NCBI GenBank assembly: GCA_016927095.1
Contig: JAFGNI010000505.1
Coordinates: forward strand, 1 to 7,323
Reading direction: 5' to 3'
Length of the DNA stretch: 7,323 nucleotides
Source of the DNA: Anaerolineae bacterium
GTDB taxonomy: Bacteria; Chloroflexota; Anaerolineae; B4-G1; SLSP01
Shown: in pieces, positions 1-5,933 of the stretch
Position numbering within the stretch: the first letter of the stretch is position 1
How the letters are laid out: the number at the start of each line of letters is the position of its first letter
Position numbers and translations under genes: made by a program
The notes under the pieces: generated by a model
Databases searched by the model: none
Seen by the model: the letters and a program-made list of their open reading frames with translations, nothing else
Told to the model about the DNA's origin: nothing

Positions 1-836
1 AGAAGGCGCTCATATCCATGCCGGAAGGCATTCACATAGGGCTCGAAATGGTCAGGGGCCACATCGGTCATCAGGTCCTGGAGCGCCATAGCGATGTCCT
101 GCACGGGATAGCCCCAGATCGTGTCCTCGAAATCCAGCGGCTGGAGGCGGCCCCCGTAGATCTTGATGTTGTCGTGCCACAGATCGTTGTGGATCACGCA
201 GAGACCTGCGGGGTCAGCGTAGAGGTCCGCAAAGGCACGCGCGACGGCGTCGCGGGTACGGCGCAGTATCTCCTGAGCTCGGGCCGTCCCAGTGCTGATC
301 GCTCCGCCTTCGAAGAGCAGATCTGGCTCATCGCGCGCGATGTAAGAGGTCATCCTCCGGGTCGTGAATCCCTCGGGTGGCACAAAGGCTGCGCCGTGCG
401 TATGGAGCCGGGCGAAAAGGGCCCCCATCTTAGCCAAGTTTGCCTCGCTCAGTTGGCGCCCCAGCGGCGTGCCGGGCAACCAACTCATCACCACGCACCG
501 GTTGGGACCGGGCACGTTGTCCGCAGCGACCGAGACAAAGGCCTCCCCGTGTCGCGCTCGCACCGGCACCGGCGCGGCGATTTTTGGCTCCTGTGCGAGG
601 GCCTCCAGCCACATGATCTCCGACAGGATGTCAGTGTCCGTGCGCCACGCGGGCGCACAGAGCCGCACAGCATACGACGCACCACTGGGCGTCCTGAGTC
701 TGAACAAGGCGTTCGTGAAGAGGCCGACAAGCTCCAGTTGCGCGATCTCGACATCGTACTGCGCCAGAGCGGCCAAAGCCACATATCGAAGTCGCCGCGC
801 TTTGCCGCGATCGGTCAGCGCCGAGAAGGGTGTCAA
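1..836 (-). CDS. Aminoglycoside phosphotransferase (APH)-family kinase, 3' end cut by window edge
   Basis: Small-molecule kinase of the APH/choline-kinase/homoserine-kinase fold, expected to be cytoplasmic and ATP-dependent; the substrate cannot be told. 278 residues are visible. The catalytic loop IHNDLWHDN is at 215-223, giving the Brenner-type HxDxxxxN motif with H216, D218 and N223. The metal-binding acidic motif follows as DFED (235-238). A glycine-poor N-lobe (about 35-60, LFTNALFRLRTPSGASYAVRL) and a hinge-like VVMSWLPGTPLG (115-126) match the family order. The position usually taken by the beta-3 lysine appears to be Arg58, as in many distant members. The start is TTG at 836: an in-frame TAG at 854-852 leaves no room upstream, AGGAG stands 6 nt before the TTG, and the reading frame is coding-like from there. 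Family members usually run 300-360 residues, so about 20-80 residues are missing at the left edge. The fold is sure. Antibiotic resistance should not be assumed, since most environmental members are metabolic or unknown. Confidence 0.9.
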   Translation of the reverse strand, partial: MTPFSALTDRGKARRLRYVALAALAQYDVEIAQLELVGLFTNALFRLRTPSGASYAVRLCAPAWRTDTDILSEIMWLEALAQEPKIAAPVPVRARHGEAFVSVAADNVPGPNRCVVMSWLPGTPLGRQLSEANLAKMGALFARLHTHGAAFVPPEGFTTRRMTSYIARDEPDLLFEGGAISTGTARAQEILRRTRDAVARAFADLYADPAGLCVIHNDLWHDNIKIYGGRLQPLDFEDTIWGYPVQDIAMALQDLMTDVAPDHFEPYVNAFRHGYERL

Positions 837-842
837 ATCGGT

Positions 843-847
843 CTCCT
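843..847 (-). promoter_or_regulatory. Shine-Dalgarno AGGAG fixing the TTG start of the APH-family kinase
   Basis: AGGAG lies 6 nt upstream of TTG at 836. With the in-frame TAG at 854-852 it makes TTG the only credible initiation codon, since the next in-frame candidates fall inside conserved sequence. Confidence 0.75.
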
Positions 848-851
848 GGGA

Positions 852-911
852 CTAGATTCCGAAACCTAATTCTAACCCATCTCTCGCTTGGCGCAAGTGA
901 CGGGAATCTAG
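852..911. repeat. 9-bp inverted repeat bracketing the APH-kinase promoter
   Basis: CTAGATTCC at 852-860 and its exact reverse complement GGAATCTAG at 903-911. One arm lies between the predicted transcription start and the Shine-Dalgarno; the other is just upstream of the -35 box. The arm centres are 51 bp apart, close to five helical turns. This is a layout expected of paired repressor half-sites or a loop, but a chance match is possible. Confidence 0.35.
869..896 (-). promoter_or_regulatory. Predicted sigma70-type promoter of the APH-family kinase
   Basis: On the minus strand, TTGCGC (896-891), 16 bp, then TAGAAT (874-869, five of six to TATAAT). The inferred start is near 862, giving a leader of about 25 nt that holds the AGGAG. 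The -35 half is weak (3/6), but the same TTGCGC-N16 layout precedes the sugar kinase at 2780-2807. Not proven by sequence alone. Confidence 0.4.
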
Positions 912-1108
912 GATAGGGTGTTGTCAAGCCCCTGCAACTGCCATGTCGGTCGCGCGCCACGCTCACTGGTAGGTGAGTCCAGTGCCATCATCGACACGAT
1001 ACCCAGTACTGCACCTATCGCCACACCGGCATTCTCGCGAGCCAACCCTAGGATTCGGATGTCTTCGTCTTGCTCGAGCAACTCGGTGCTGGCGGGTTGG
1101 TCAACCAT
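908..1108 (-). CDS. Doubtful small ORF, 66 residues, one hydrophobic segment
   Basis: Not recognised. From ATG at 1108 the peptide has an acidic N-terminus (ELLEQDEDIR, residues 9-18), then a glycine/alanine-rich hydrophobic stretch (about 25-42, AGVAIGAVLGIVSMMAL) that could be a single membrane helix, and a polar tail. In favour: many codons begin with G and the third position is GC-rich, as in the neighbouring genes. Against: there is no good Shine-Dalgarno before the ATG (only a GAG-like GCAGAGCGT), no clear promoter, and no homology I can name. A GTG start at 1189 would add 27 residues encoded by AT-rich, non-coding-looking DNA and is less likely. It ends 71 bp before the APH-kinase start and could be co-transcribed with it. 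Confidence 0.3.
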   Translation of the reverse strand: MVDQPASTELLEQDEDIRILGLARENAGVAIGAVLGIVSMMALDSPTSERGARPTWQLQGLDNTLS

Positions 1109-1236
1109 ACGCTCTGCTTTTGTCAAGTATTTATATAGATTTTTACTACAGATTCTAAGCAGGAAAAGGCAGTATGCAGAGACCGGCACGCGCTGCTACA
1201 GGGAGAAGCCCAACGGGGGCGTTGTCGCCCGCTCGG
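1109..1236. other. Intergenic stretch with an AT-rich patch
   Basis: No gene seen. A patch at about 1118-1162 is strongly AT-rich (TATATA, runs of A/T) in otherwise GC-rich DNA. It could be an UP-like or promoter region for the small ORF on the minus strand, but no convincing -35/-10 pair with 16-18 bp spacing is present on either strand. A short hairpin (GGGCG-TTGT-CGCCC, 1217-1230) lies at its right end. Confidence 0.4.
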
Positions 1237-1274
1237 AAAACACAAGACGCCCGGCGGACCTTCCACCGGGCGTC
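1237..1274 (-). terminator. Rho-independent terminator of the PHP hydrolase gene
   Basis: GACGCCCGG (1246-1254) pairs perfectly with CCGGGCGTC (1266-1274). After one mismatch the stem continues with GGA/TCC and a 3-nt loop. On the minus strand it is followed by TTGTGTTTT (1245-1237), a fair T tract. It begins about 22 nt after the TAG of the PHP gene, as expected for its terminator. Confidence 0.8.
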
Positions 1275-1296
1275 GGACGAGTGATGAACTTGAGAG

Positions 1297-2682
1297 CTAT
1301 GTGAAGTAGATCGGGTTGGTCAGGGCCAGCAGTGCCCCATCGGCAGCCCGGATCTCCACGATCACCCAGTCAGCCTCAGAGAGCGCCATGGCCCAGGTAG
1401 CTTCACCCGCGCCACCAGCAACCCGACGCTGCAGCAGCCGGCCATTGGCCAGCACGCGGACCTCCGCGCCCCCGGGACACGCCTCCCAGGTCACGTGAAG
1501 CGTGACAGGTCGTGTAGCGACGTCGCCCATCATCCAGCTGAAGCCCCCTTCGTCGATGGCCGTGAACGTCACGATGGGTCCGCTACTCAGGTAGAGATGG
1601 CCTGCCAAGAGCGCATCCAAGATCGCTCGCTCTGTCAGGGCCATGGCGTAGACAACGCTGAATCCCGGGCGTACCCCTGCCGGTGCAGGACCGTGCACAT
1701 CCGTGCCCGCCGACGCCACCACGTGATAGCCCTGGTTCAGCCAGTCATAGTAGAGCTCTAACGCCCGTGCGTTATTGGAGTCACAGTCCCACAGGCCGTT
1801 CCAGACTTCCACGACGCGGGCATTACCGGGCATCATCTCGCCGAAGCGCCAGGCACACCCGGTGCAACCCGGATCACTGTCAGCCTGCGGATGGGCGATT
1901 ACGAACACATCCCGGTTGGCCAACGCCGCGGCTGCCGTGAAGGCCATCCGCCCATCTTCGGGCGATATCCGCCAGTCCACCCACTCGCGCGTACCAAGCA
2001 CTAGCGCGTGGCCCCAGAAGGTGGTCAGCTCCATGCCACCGGCCGTCAGTAGATCGCCACTCTCTGCTGCATCCATCTCAGGAAGTCCGGAGACGGTGTT
2101 GTGGTCCGTCAGAAAGACGAAGTCAAGATCAAAGGCCTGGGCTTCTGCAATCAGATCGGAGACGCTGAAGTCTGCCGCATCAGAGTGATGCGTGTGCGTG
2201 TGGAAATCCCCCCTGTACCAGCCTGCCGTGGTGCAAGGCGCCCCACCCTCCACCTTCGCGACGTCCGGACGTGCCACCAACGGAATCTCGGCACACCCAT
2301 CAGGCAGCGCCGGGCCAATCTCACCCGGGCCAAGCGCTCGGACATCCAGCCGGTACGTGAGGGGCGTGCCTGGCATCACCATGTGCGTGTCAACCTGCAC
2401 CGTCCAAACGCCCGCCAGCACGGGTCCGGGCAGGTAACCCGGAGTAGCTGCGTCCGCCTCGATCCGTACCCGTTGCCTCGCGCCCCCACGATGCCCTGCG
2501 CCCCGGAAACCCAAGGGATCGAAGAGGGTCAGCGTCACCAGGTTGTGGACACCACGCACCAGGGCCGGCTCGTACTCGAGATCGATCACCAGTCGATCAC
2601 TGCCGCCGGGCACCGTGAAATGGTGAGAGATGTGACGCTTGCAGTCCCGCGTTGTCAGTCTGTTCTCAAAGCGCTCGTGCAT
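1297..2682 (-). CDS. CehA/McbA-type PHP-domain metallohydrolase
   Basis: A 461-residue metal-dependent hydrolase of the PHP (polymerase and histidinol phosphatase) superfamily, CehA/McbA branch. PHP proteins cleave phosphate or other esters with two or three metal ions; this branch includes carbaryl hydrolases, but the substrate here is unknown. Order: an all-beta N-terminal region (about 15-115), a PHP barrel from about 155 to 370, and a C-terminal beta region (about 380-461). Candidate metal ligands are H161, H163 and H165/H166 in DFHTHTHHSD, D193 and H194 in LTDHN, E218 in GMELT, H225, H264 in IAHPQ, and D328 with H330 in GTDVH, so the active site looks complete. No signal peptide is visible, so it is probably cytoplasmic. 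ATG at 2682 is chosen because GGAGGAGGT stands 8 nt before it. A longer frame to 2742 adds 20 residues with no ribosome site and would cross the promoter. It is a single gene with its own terminator, divergent from the sugar kinase. Confidence 0.92.
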   Translation of the reverse strand: MHERFENRLTTRDCKRHISHHFTVPGGSDRLVIDLEYEPALVRGVHNLVTLTLFDPLGFRGAGHRGGARQRVRIEADAATPGYLPGPVLAGVWTVQVDTHMVMPGTPLTYRLDVRALGPGEIGPALPDGCAEIPLVARPDVAKVEGGAPCTTAGWYRGDFHTHTHHSDAADFSVSDLIAEAQAFDLDFVFLTDHNTVSGLPEMDAAESGDLLTAGGMELTTFWGHALVLGTREWVDWRISPEDGRMAFTAAAALANRDVFVIAHPQADSDPGCTGCAWRFGEMMPGNARVVEVWNGLWDCDSNNARALELYYDWLNQGYHVVASAGTDVHGPAPAGVRPGFSVVYAMALTERAILDALLAGHLYLSSGPIVTFTAIDEGGFSWMMGDVATRPVTLHVTWEACPGGAEVRVLANGRLLQRRVAGGAGEATWAMALSEADWVIVEIRAADGALLALTNPIYFT

Positions 2683-2704
2683 GGATTCTGACCTCCTCCC
2701 CCGC

Positions 2705-2732
2705 ACTATAGCACCGACATACCCACCCGCAA
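2705..2732 (-). promoter_or_regulatory. Possible promoter of the PHP hydrolase gene
   Basis: On the minus strand, TTGCGG (2732-2727), 16 bp, TATAGT (2710-2705, five of six). The inferred start near 2698 would sit at the edge of the GGAGGAGGT Shine-Dalgarno, giving a very short leader, so the call is tentative. Confidence 0.3.
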
Positions 2733-2779
2733 CACTACACACGCCGTATCAGGCGATTGCCCTGCCGACGCACCTGACC

Positions 2780-2807
2780 TTGCGCAGTCTCTACCTAGGG
2801 TGATAAT
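2780..2807 (+). promoter_or_regulatory. Predicted promoter of the PfkB-family kinase
   Basis: TTGCGC (2780-2785), 16 bp, GATAAT (2802-2807, five of six to TATAAT), with TG just upstream of the -10. It gives a leader of about 40 nt before the TTG start. It matches the TTGCGC-N16 layout upstream of the APH-family kinase. Confidence 0.45.
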
Positions 2808-2819
2808 ACGGTCGGTCTG

Positions 2820-2831
2820 TGTGTCTACACA
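2820..2831. promoter_or_regulatory. Short palindrome in the kinase leader, possible operator
   Basis: TGTGT-CT-ACACA lies just downstream of the predicted transcription start of the sugar kinase. The position would suit a repressor site, but it is only 5 bp per arm, and no regulator gene is adjacent. Confidence 0.2.
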
Positions 2832-2841
2832 TCCGGAAAGC

Positions 2842-2847
2842 GAGGGA
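2842..2847 (+). promoter_or_regulatory. Shine-Dalgarno GAGGGA for the TTG start of the sugar kinase
   Basis: GAGGGA ends 5 nt before TTG at 2853. No in-frame ATG lies before the conserved ILVDL-like strand of the kinase, so this site decides the start. Confidence 0.6.
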
Positions 2848-2852
2848 CAACC

Positions 2853-3821
2853 TTGGCGAAGACAAGGGATCACGATATACAGCTTCTGGCCATCGGTGAG
2901 CTTCTCGTCGACCTTATCTCCACCCAGACGACCGATAGCCTGGCCACAGTAAAGAGCTTCGAGCGCCATCAGGGCGGTTCCCCCGCCAACATCGCTGTCA
3001 ACATCGCCCGGCTGGGCGGCACCTCAGCACTGATGGCCAACGTCGGTGACGACGCCTTCGGCGCGTTTCTCAAACAGTCCCTCGCCCATGCCGGCGTTAT
3101 CACCGACTACATCACGTTGGATCCCGACGCCCACACCAGCGTTGTCTTTGTGGCCCGCACAAAGGGCACACCTGACTTCCTCCCGATGCGCGAGGCCGAT
3201 CTGCACCTGGGCGCGGTCAGCAGCCACGGTGGCATATCCCTCCTCGACGCCATCCACCGGACAGAGGCCGTCCACGTCTCGAGCTGGCCCCTCCGGCGCG
3301 ACCCCGCACGGAGCTTCGCCCACGAGGCGCTCCGCCGCGCGATGGCCGCCGGGAAGCTTACGTCGCTCGACCCCAACTACAGCCCACAGCTCTGGCCCGA
3401 TCGGCACGAGGCCCTGGACGTCCTACAGAGCGTCTTGCGCGACGTCGCGATCGTCAAGCCCTCCCTCGACGATGCAGCGCGCCTATTTGGCCAACGGCTT
3501 GCGCCAGACGAGATCGTCGAGCGCTTCCATACAATGGGTCCAGCAACCGTCATCTTGACGATGGGCAAAGAGGGAACTCTGCTCTCGGAGTCTGGCACGC
3601 TGCACCGCATCCCAGGGCGCAAGATCGAGGTCGCCGACGCCACAGGTGCCGGTGATGCCTTCTGGTCAGGCTTCCTGCTGGCGAAACTGGAGGGGCTCAC
3701 CACGCGGCACGCCGCCTACGTCGCCCGAGAGATCGCTGAGCGCAAACTGCAGACCGTCGGTCCCCTGCCCGGCAACCTGGACCGTAAGGCCATCTACCAG
3801 CGCGCGGGGAGCTATCTCTAG
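2853..3821 (+). CDS. PfkB (ribokinase)-family carbohydrate kinase, fructokinase-like
   Basis: A 322-residue cytoplasmic kinase expected to phosphorylate a sugar or sugar acid with ATP. Family length is usually 300-340, so it is complete. The N-terminal strand LLAIGELLVDLI (11-22) opens the fold. PfkB signature 1 is GGSPANIAVNIARLGG (41-56), with the substrate-binding glycine pair and Asn. DPNYSP is at 173-178, KPS at 202-204, and signature 2 is DATGAGDAFWSGFL (262-275), carrying the anion hole GAG and the catalytic base D268. The family is certain. Fructokinase, 2-keto-3-deoxygluconate kinase or 5-dehydro-2-deoxygluconokinase cannot be separated by eye, and no iol or transporter gene is adjacent to help. 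The start is TTG at 2853 behind GAGGGA. The gene stands alone on the plus strand, divergent from the PHP hydrolase. It ends 80 nt before a long hairpin that it shares with the converging sigma operon. Confidence 0.92.
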   Translation: MAKTRDHDIQLLAIGELLVDLISTQTTDSLATVKSFERHQGGSPANIAVNIARLGGTSALMANVGDDAFGAFLKQSLAHAGVITDYITLDPDAHTSVVFVARTKGTPDFLPMREADLHLGAVSSHGGISLLDAIHRTEAVHVSSWPLRRDPARSFAHEALRRAMAAGKLTSLDPNYSPQLWPDRHEALDVLQSVLRDVAIVKPSLDDAARLFGQRLAPDEIVERFHTMGPATVILTMGKEGTLLSESGTLHRIPGRKIEVADATGAGDAFWSGFLLAKLEGLTTRHAAYVAREIAERKLQTVGPLPGNLDRKAIYQRAGSYL

Positions 3822-3901
3822 TCTCGCCCGTCGCCCTATTCGGACCGCAGTTGTCGTGACCAGGGCCACACGGTGCCGGTACTTGCTCTTCAGGAAACAC
3901 A

Positions 3902-3938
3902 CGACCCCGTCAGGACCAGTATGATCCTGACGGGGTCG
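3902..3938. terminator. Perfect 14-bp hairpin between converging transcripts, probable bidirectional terminator
   Basis: CGACCCCGTCAGGA (3902-3915) and its exact reverse complement TCCTGACGGGGTCG (3925-3938) with a 9-nt loop. On the minus strand it is followed by TGTGTTTCC, so it best serves the sigma/FecR/small-protein operon, whose last stop is 60 nt upstream. On the plus strand the tail is not T-rich. The kinase transcript may still stop here with less efficiency or need Rho. The rest of 3822-3997 holds nothing I can recognise. Confidence 0.75.
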
Positions 3939-3997
3939 CGACCTGCCCTATCTACTTCAGCAAGGCCGACCTTAGCTAACCACGCAAGACCCCCGAC

Positions 3998-4240
3998 TCA
4001 ATCTTGTCCAACCCATATGCGCAGCAAGCCATCTACCTTCCGGTACACATCTTGGTCGAGCAGTCGGTTCGCAAGCTGCGCCGCTGACGGTATGCCTCCG
4101 TTCCAACCGTCGATGCCACCGGTCTCTGACTCACTGGCTATCAGCCCCAGGAAGCGACCCCGCCACGGCTCATCGAGAGATAGCACTTGCTCTGCCAAAG
4201 CCCGCACTTTCGATCTACCTCGTCTGGTCCCTCGATCCAT
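3998..4240 (-). CDS. Small protein of unknown function, 80 residues, paralogue of the 6691-7065 product
   Basis: Not recognised. A small, probably helical soluble protein with a basic N-terminus (RGTRRGRSKVR, 3-13) and no signal peptide or membrane segment. Its core is LDEPWRGRFLGLIA (22-35), followed by a Gly-rich turn (41-50) and QLANRLLDQ (55-63), ending in a conserved Trp (W76). The same blocks occur in the 124-residue protein at 6691-7065: 10 of 14 positions are identical in the first block and 9 of 23 in the second. The start is ATG at 4240: AGGCGG lies 5 nt upstream and an in-frame TAG at 4252-4250 excludes a longer form, so it truly lacks the other copy's N-terminal half. It follows the FecR-like gene by 40 bp with no promoter or terminator between, and a hairpin follows it. 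It is therefore most likely the third gene of the sigma operon. A role as regulator or output of that operon is conjecture. Confidence 0.72.
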   Translation of the reverse strand: MDRGTRRGRSKVRALAEQVLSLDEPWRGRFLGLIASESETGGIDGWNGGIPSAAQLANRLLDQDVYRKVDGLLRIWVGQD

Positions 4241-4280
4241 GTCTACCGCCTAGTCCACGAAGACGGCCACCAGGCCGCGG

Positions 4281-5822
4281 TCACTCGTCCTTGCCCTTGT
4301 CCCCTTGGCCGGGTGGTGCGCCCCCTTTGTCCTCAAGACCCGGGGGCACCCCGTCCCCGTCCTCCAACCCGGGCGGTTGGTGTGCTGGCGGGGGTTCGGG
4401 TTCAGGCTCAATCTCTGCGTCAGGCTCTACCTCAGCCGTAGCCTCGGCTGGGTTCGGCTCAACGTCCTTACCATCCAAGCCAGGGGGCCCACCGTCCTGG
4501 TGGCCCGGCGGCTCGCCCTCTCGGTCCTCGAGGCCTGGAGGGTCACCCGGCACATCCCTATCCTTTAGCCCTGGGGGTTGGGGTGGTACGGTATCGCCGC
4601 CTTCGTCAGGCGGCTCTCCGTCATCGCCAGTACCGGGCTCGCCGCCGGGGATGTCGGCGGGTGTGTCCCCGACTTCCCCGGGCACCGGTGTGGGTGTCAG
4701 ACCACCCCGAGGTACCAGAGTCGGGCTCTTGGGCACATCCTCGGTCGACGTGGGTTCCGGGGCGTCCTCCTGACCGGTGTCTGAATCCGCAGCGTCACCA
4801 TCTCCAGACGCCAGGTCGACCTCCGTCACCTGAAGGCCTGTCCCCCCCGCCCCAATGGACACTGCGTGACCCGCATCCACGACGAGTGTCTGGCCGCCGG
4901 CAGCGACGTTGACCTGTCCCTCTTCAACCACCACCGATGTCGACCCGTCCTCCGCCACCGTGACCAAGAACTGCGCGTGCACCGCGCGGACCTCCAGTGT
5001 GGGCGACTGTACATCGAAGTGCACTTCGCCACTGTCGTCTTGCGCTAGTGTGTCAGTCATCGGAGCCGCAGCAGCGAAGTCCGCCCCGAAAAGCGCAGCT
5101 CCCAGAGCGCTGGGGCCTCGGCTCAGCCCGTCGCCCATCGCCACGCGGTAGCGAACCGTCCCCACTACCTGATAGACACGCGGAGATCTCGTCGGGTTCC
5201 ATCGCGTCGGCAGTGCAACGAGTTCAAGCTCGGTCGTAGCTGCCAGTGACATTGCATGATCAGGGCCGACCGATACAGAAGCTTTCGCATCTGCCAGAGT
5301 CCTGAGCCGGTCACCGGTGGCAACGGCATCGCCGGCCATAACCGACATCCACCGCTGTGACCCCGCGGGCAAGCGCAGCACCGTCCCTTCGACCTCCGTG
5401 ACCGTGACCGCCACCGGATCGAGGAGCGCCGTCGTGAAATCGCCGGCCTGCCAGACCCACCCGAACCCAATCAACAACAGGAGCAACAGCGCTACGCCGC
5501 TCATGACCAACCAGCGCACGGAACTTCGCGACCGGAGGACAGACAACAGGCCAACCCTCTCGGGCTTCGCCTCCTCTTCAGCCGCCAGGCGTCGTCGCTT
5601 GGCCCTCACCGCAGCCATCATCCGCGCGTAGCCCTCTTGCACCGCCTCCGGGCGTGCCTCAGGTACGGGGACGCGTCGCAGCACCAGCGCCGCCTCCAGG
5701 AGGGGGCGGAGTTCACGCTCGTACTGGGGATAGTGGTAGATGCACTGAGAGATGGATTCACCCCTCAGCATTCGGCTAAGGGAAGCATCCAGAGCGTCTC
5801 TCAGACTGGGCTTGCGACTCAT
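4281..5822 (-). CDS. Single-pass membrane protein with FecR-like domain and PPGLED-repeat tail, probable sigma-factor regulator
   Basis: 513 residues. The cytoplasmic N-terminal region (1-102) contains DASLSRMLRGESISQC (12-27) and YPQYERELRPLLEAA (31-45), a pattern I associate with proteins encoded beside ECF sigma factors. It lacks the HxxxCxxC zinc motif of ZAS anti-sigma factors. A basic cluster (RAKRRR, 73-78) precedes one membrane helix (about 103-124, with six Leu in a row), so the N-terminus should face inward. The extracytoplasmic part has a FecR-like beta domain (about 138-335; EVEGTVLRLPAG, AGDAVATGDRLRT, EGQVNVAAGGQTLVVDAG). A disordered Thr/Pro/Glu linker with TPTPVP (about 340-410) follows, then seven PPG-x-x-D-type repeats (416-508). 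The start is ATG at 5822 with GAGGT 5 nt before. The sigma gene ends 111 bp upstream on the same strand. By analogy with FecI/FecR it probably controls that sigma factor in response to an envelope or external signal. No TonB-dependent receptor is nearby, so iron sensing is not implied. Confidence 0.85.
   Translation of the reverse strand: MSRKPSLRDALDASLSRMLRGESISQCIYHYPQYERELRPLLEAALVLRRVPVPEARPEAVQEGYARMMAAVRAKRRRLAAEEEAKPERVGLLSVLRSRSSVRWLVMSGVALLLLLLIGFGWVWQAGDFTTALLDPVAVTVTEVEGTVLRLPAGSQRWMSVMAGDAVATGDRLRTLADAKASVSVGPDHAMSLAATTELELVALPTRWNPTRSPRVYQVVGTVRYRVAMGDGLSRGPSALGAALFGADFAAAAPMTDTLAQDDSGEVHFDVQSPTLEVRAVHAQFLVTVAEDGSTSVVVEEGQVNVAAGGQTLVVDAGHAVSIGAGGTGLQVTEVDLASGDGDAADSDTGQEDAPEPTSTEDVPKSPTLVPRGGLTPTPVPGEVGDTPADIPGGEPGTGDDGEPPDEGGDTVPPQPPGLKDRDVPGDPPGLEDREGEPPGHQDGGPPGLDGKDVEPNPAEATAEVEPDAEIEPEPEPPPAHQPPGLEDGDGVPPGLEDKGGAPPGQGDKGKDE
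4296..4575 (-). repeat. Coding repeat: seven PPGLED-type units in the FecR-like protein
   Basis: Within the tail, units start at residues 416 (PPGLKD), 428 (PPGLED), 438 (PPGHQD), 446 (PPGLDG), 483 (PPGLED), 493 (PPGLED) and 503 (PPGQGD). Spacing is 8-12 residues, except for a gap at 452-481 filled by an acidic Glu/Pro/Ala segment. The tail is very acidic and should be unstructured, exposed outside the membrane or reaching into the cell wall. The repeats are imperfect at DNA level, so they are old rather than freshly expanded. Confidence 0.75.
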
Positions 5823-5933
5823 ACCGACCTCAACTCGCTTTCCCTCCGTCTTTCAGCCCCCCTAACATATGTAACGTTGCAGGGCGCCACCAGATACGGT
5901 CTTCCAGACCCACGTCGGCTGCACATCACCAAC
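5823..5933 (-). other. 111-bp gap between the sigma and FecR-like genes
   Basis: Long for a tightly coupled pair. It has no terminator-like hairpin. It carries an AT-rich spot with the 8-bp palindrome ACATATGT beside AACGTT (about 5866-5880), which might mark an internal promoter or regulator site. No -35/-10 pair is clear, so I treat the two genes as one transcription unit. Confidence 0.35.

Noticed and set aside
18..869. 283-residue open frame on the plus strand
   Set aside because: Exactly antisense to the APH-family kinase, whose catalytic motifs are intact on the minus strand; its own product is Arg/His-rich and without a fold signature.
2101..2691. 196-residue open frame on the plus strand
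   Set aside because: Antisense to the PHP hydrolase N-terminal region; no Shine-Dalgarno and atypical composition.
2683..2742. 20-residue N-terminal extension of the PHP hydrolase
   Set aside because: No ribosome site at 2742, whereas GGAGGAGGT is correctly placed before ATG at 2682; the extension would also run through the predicted promoter.
4291..4773. Ser/Pro/Gly-rich 160-residue open frame on the plus strand
   Set aside because: It is the mirror image of the PPGLED-repeat coding DNA on the minus strand.
5866..5900. ECF-type promoter (TGCAAC) in the sigma-FecR gap
   Set aside because: No CGTA/CGTC-like -10 at a fitting distance.
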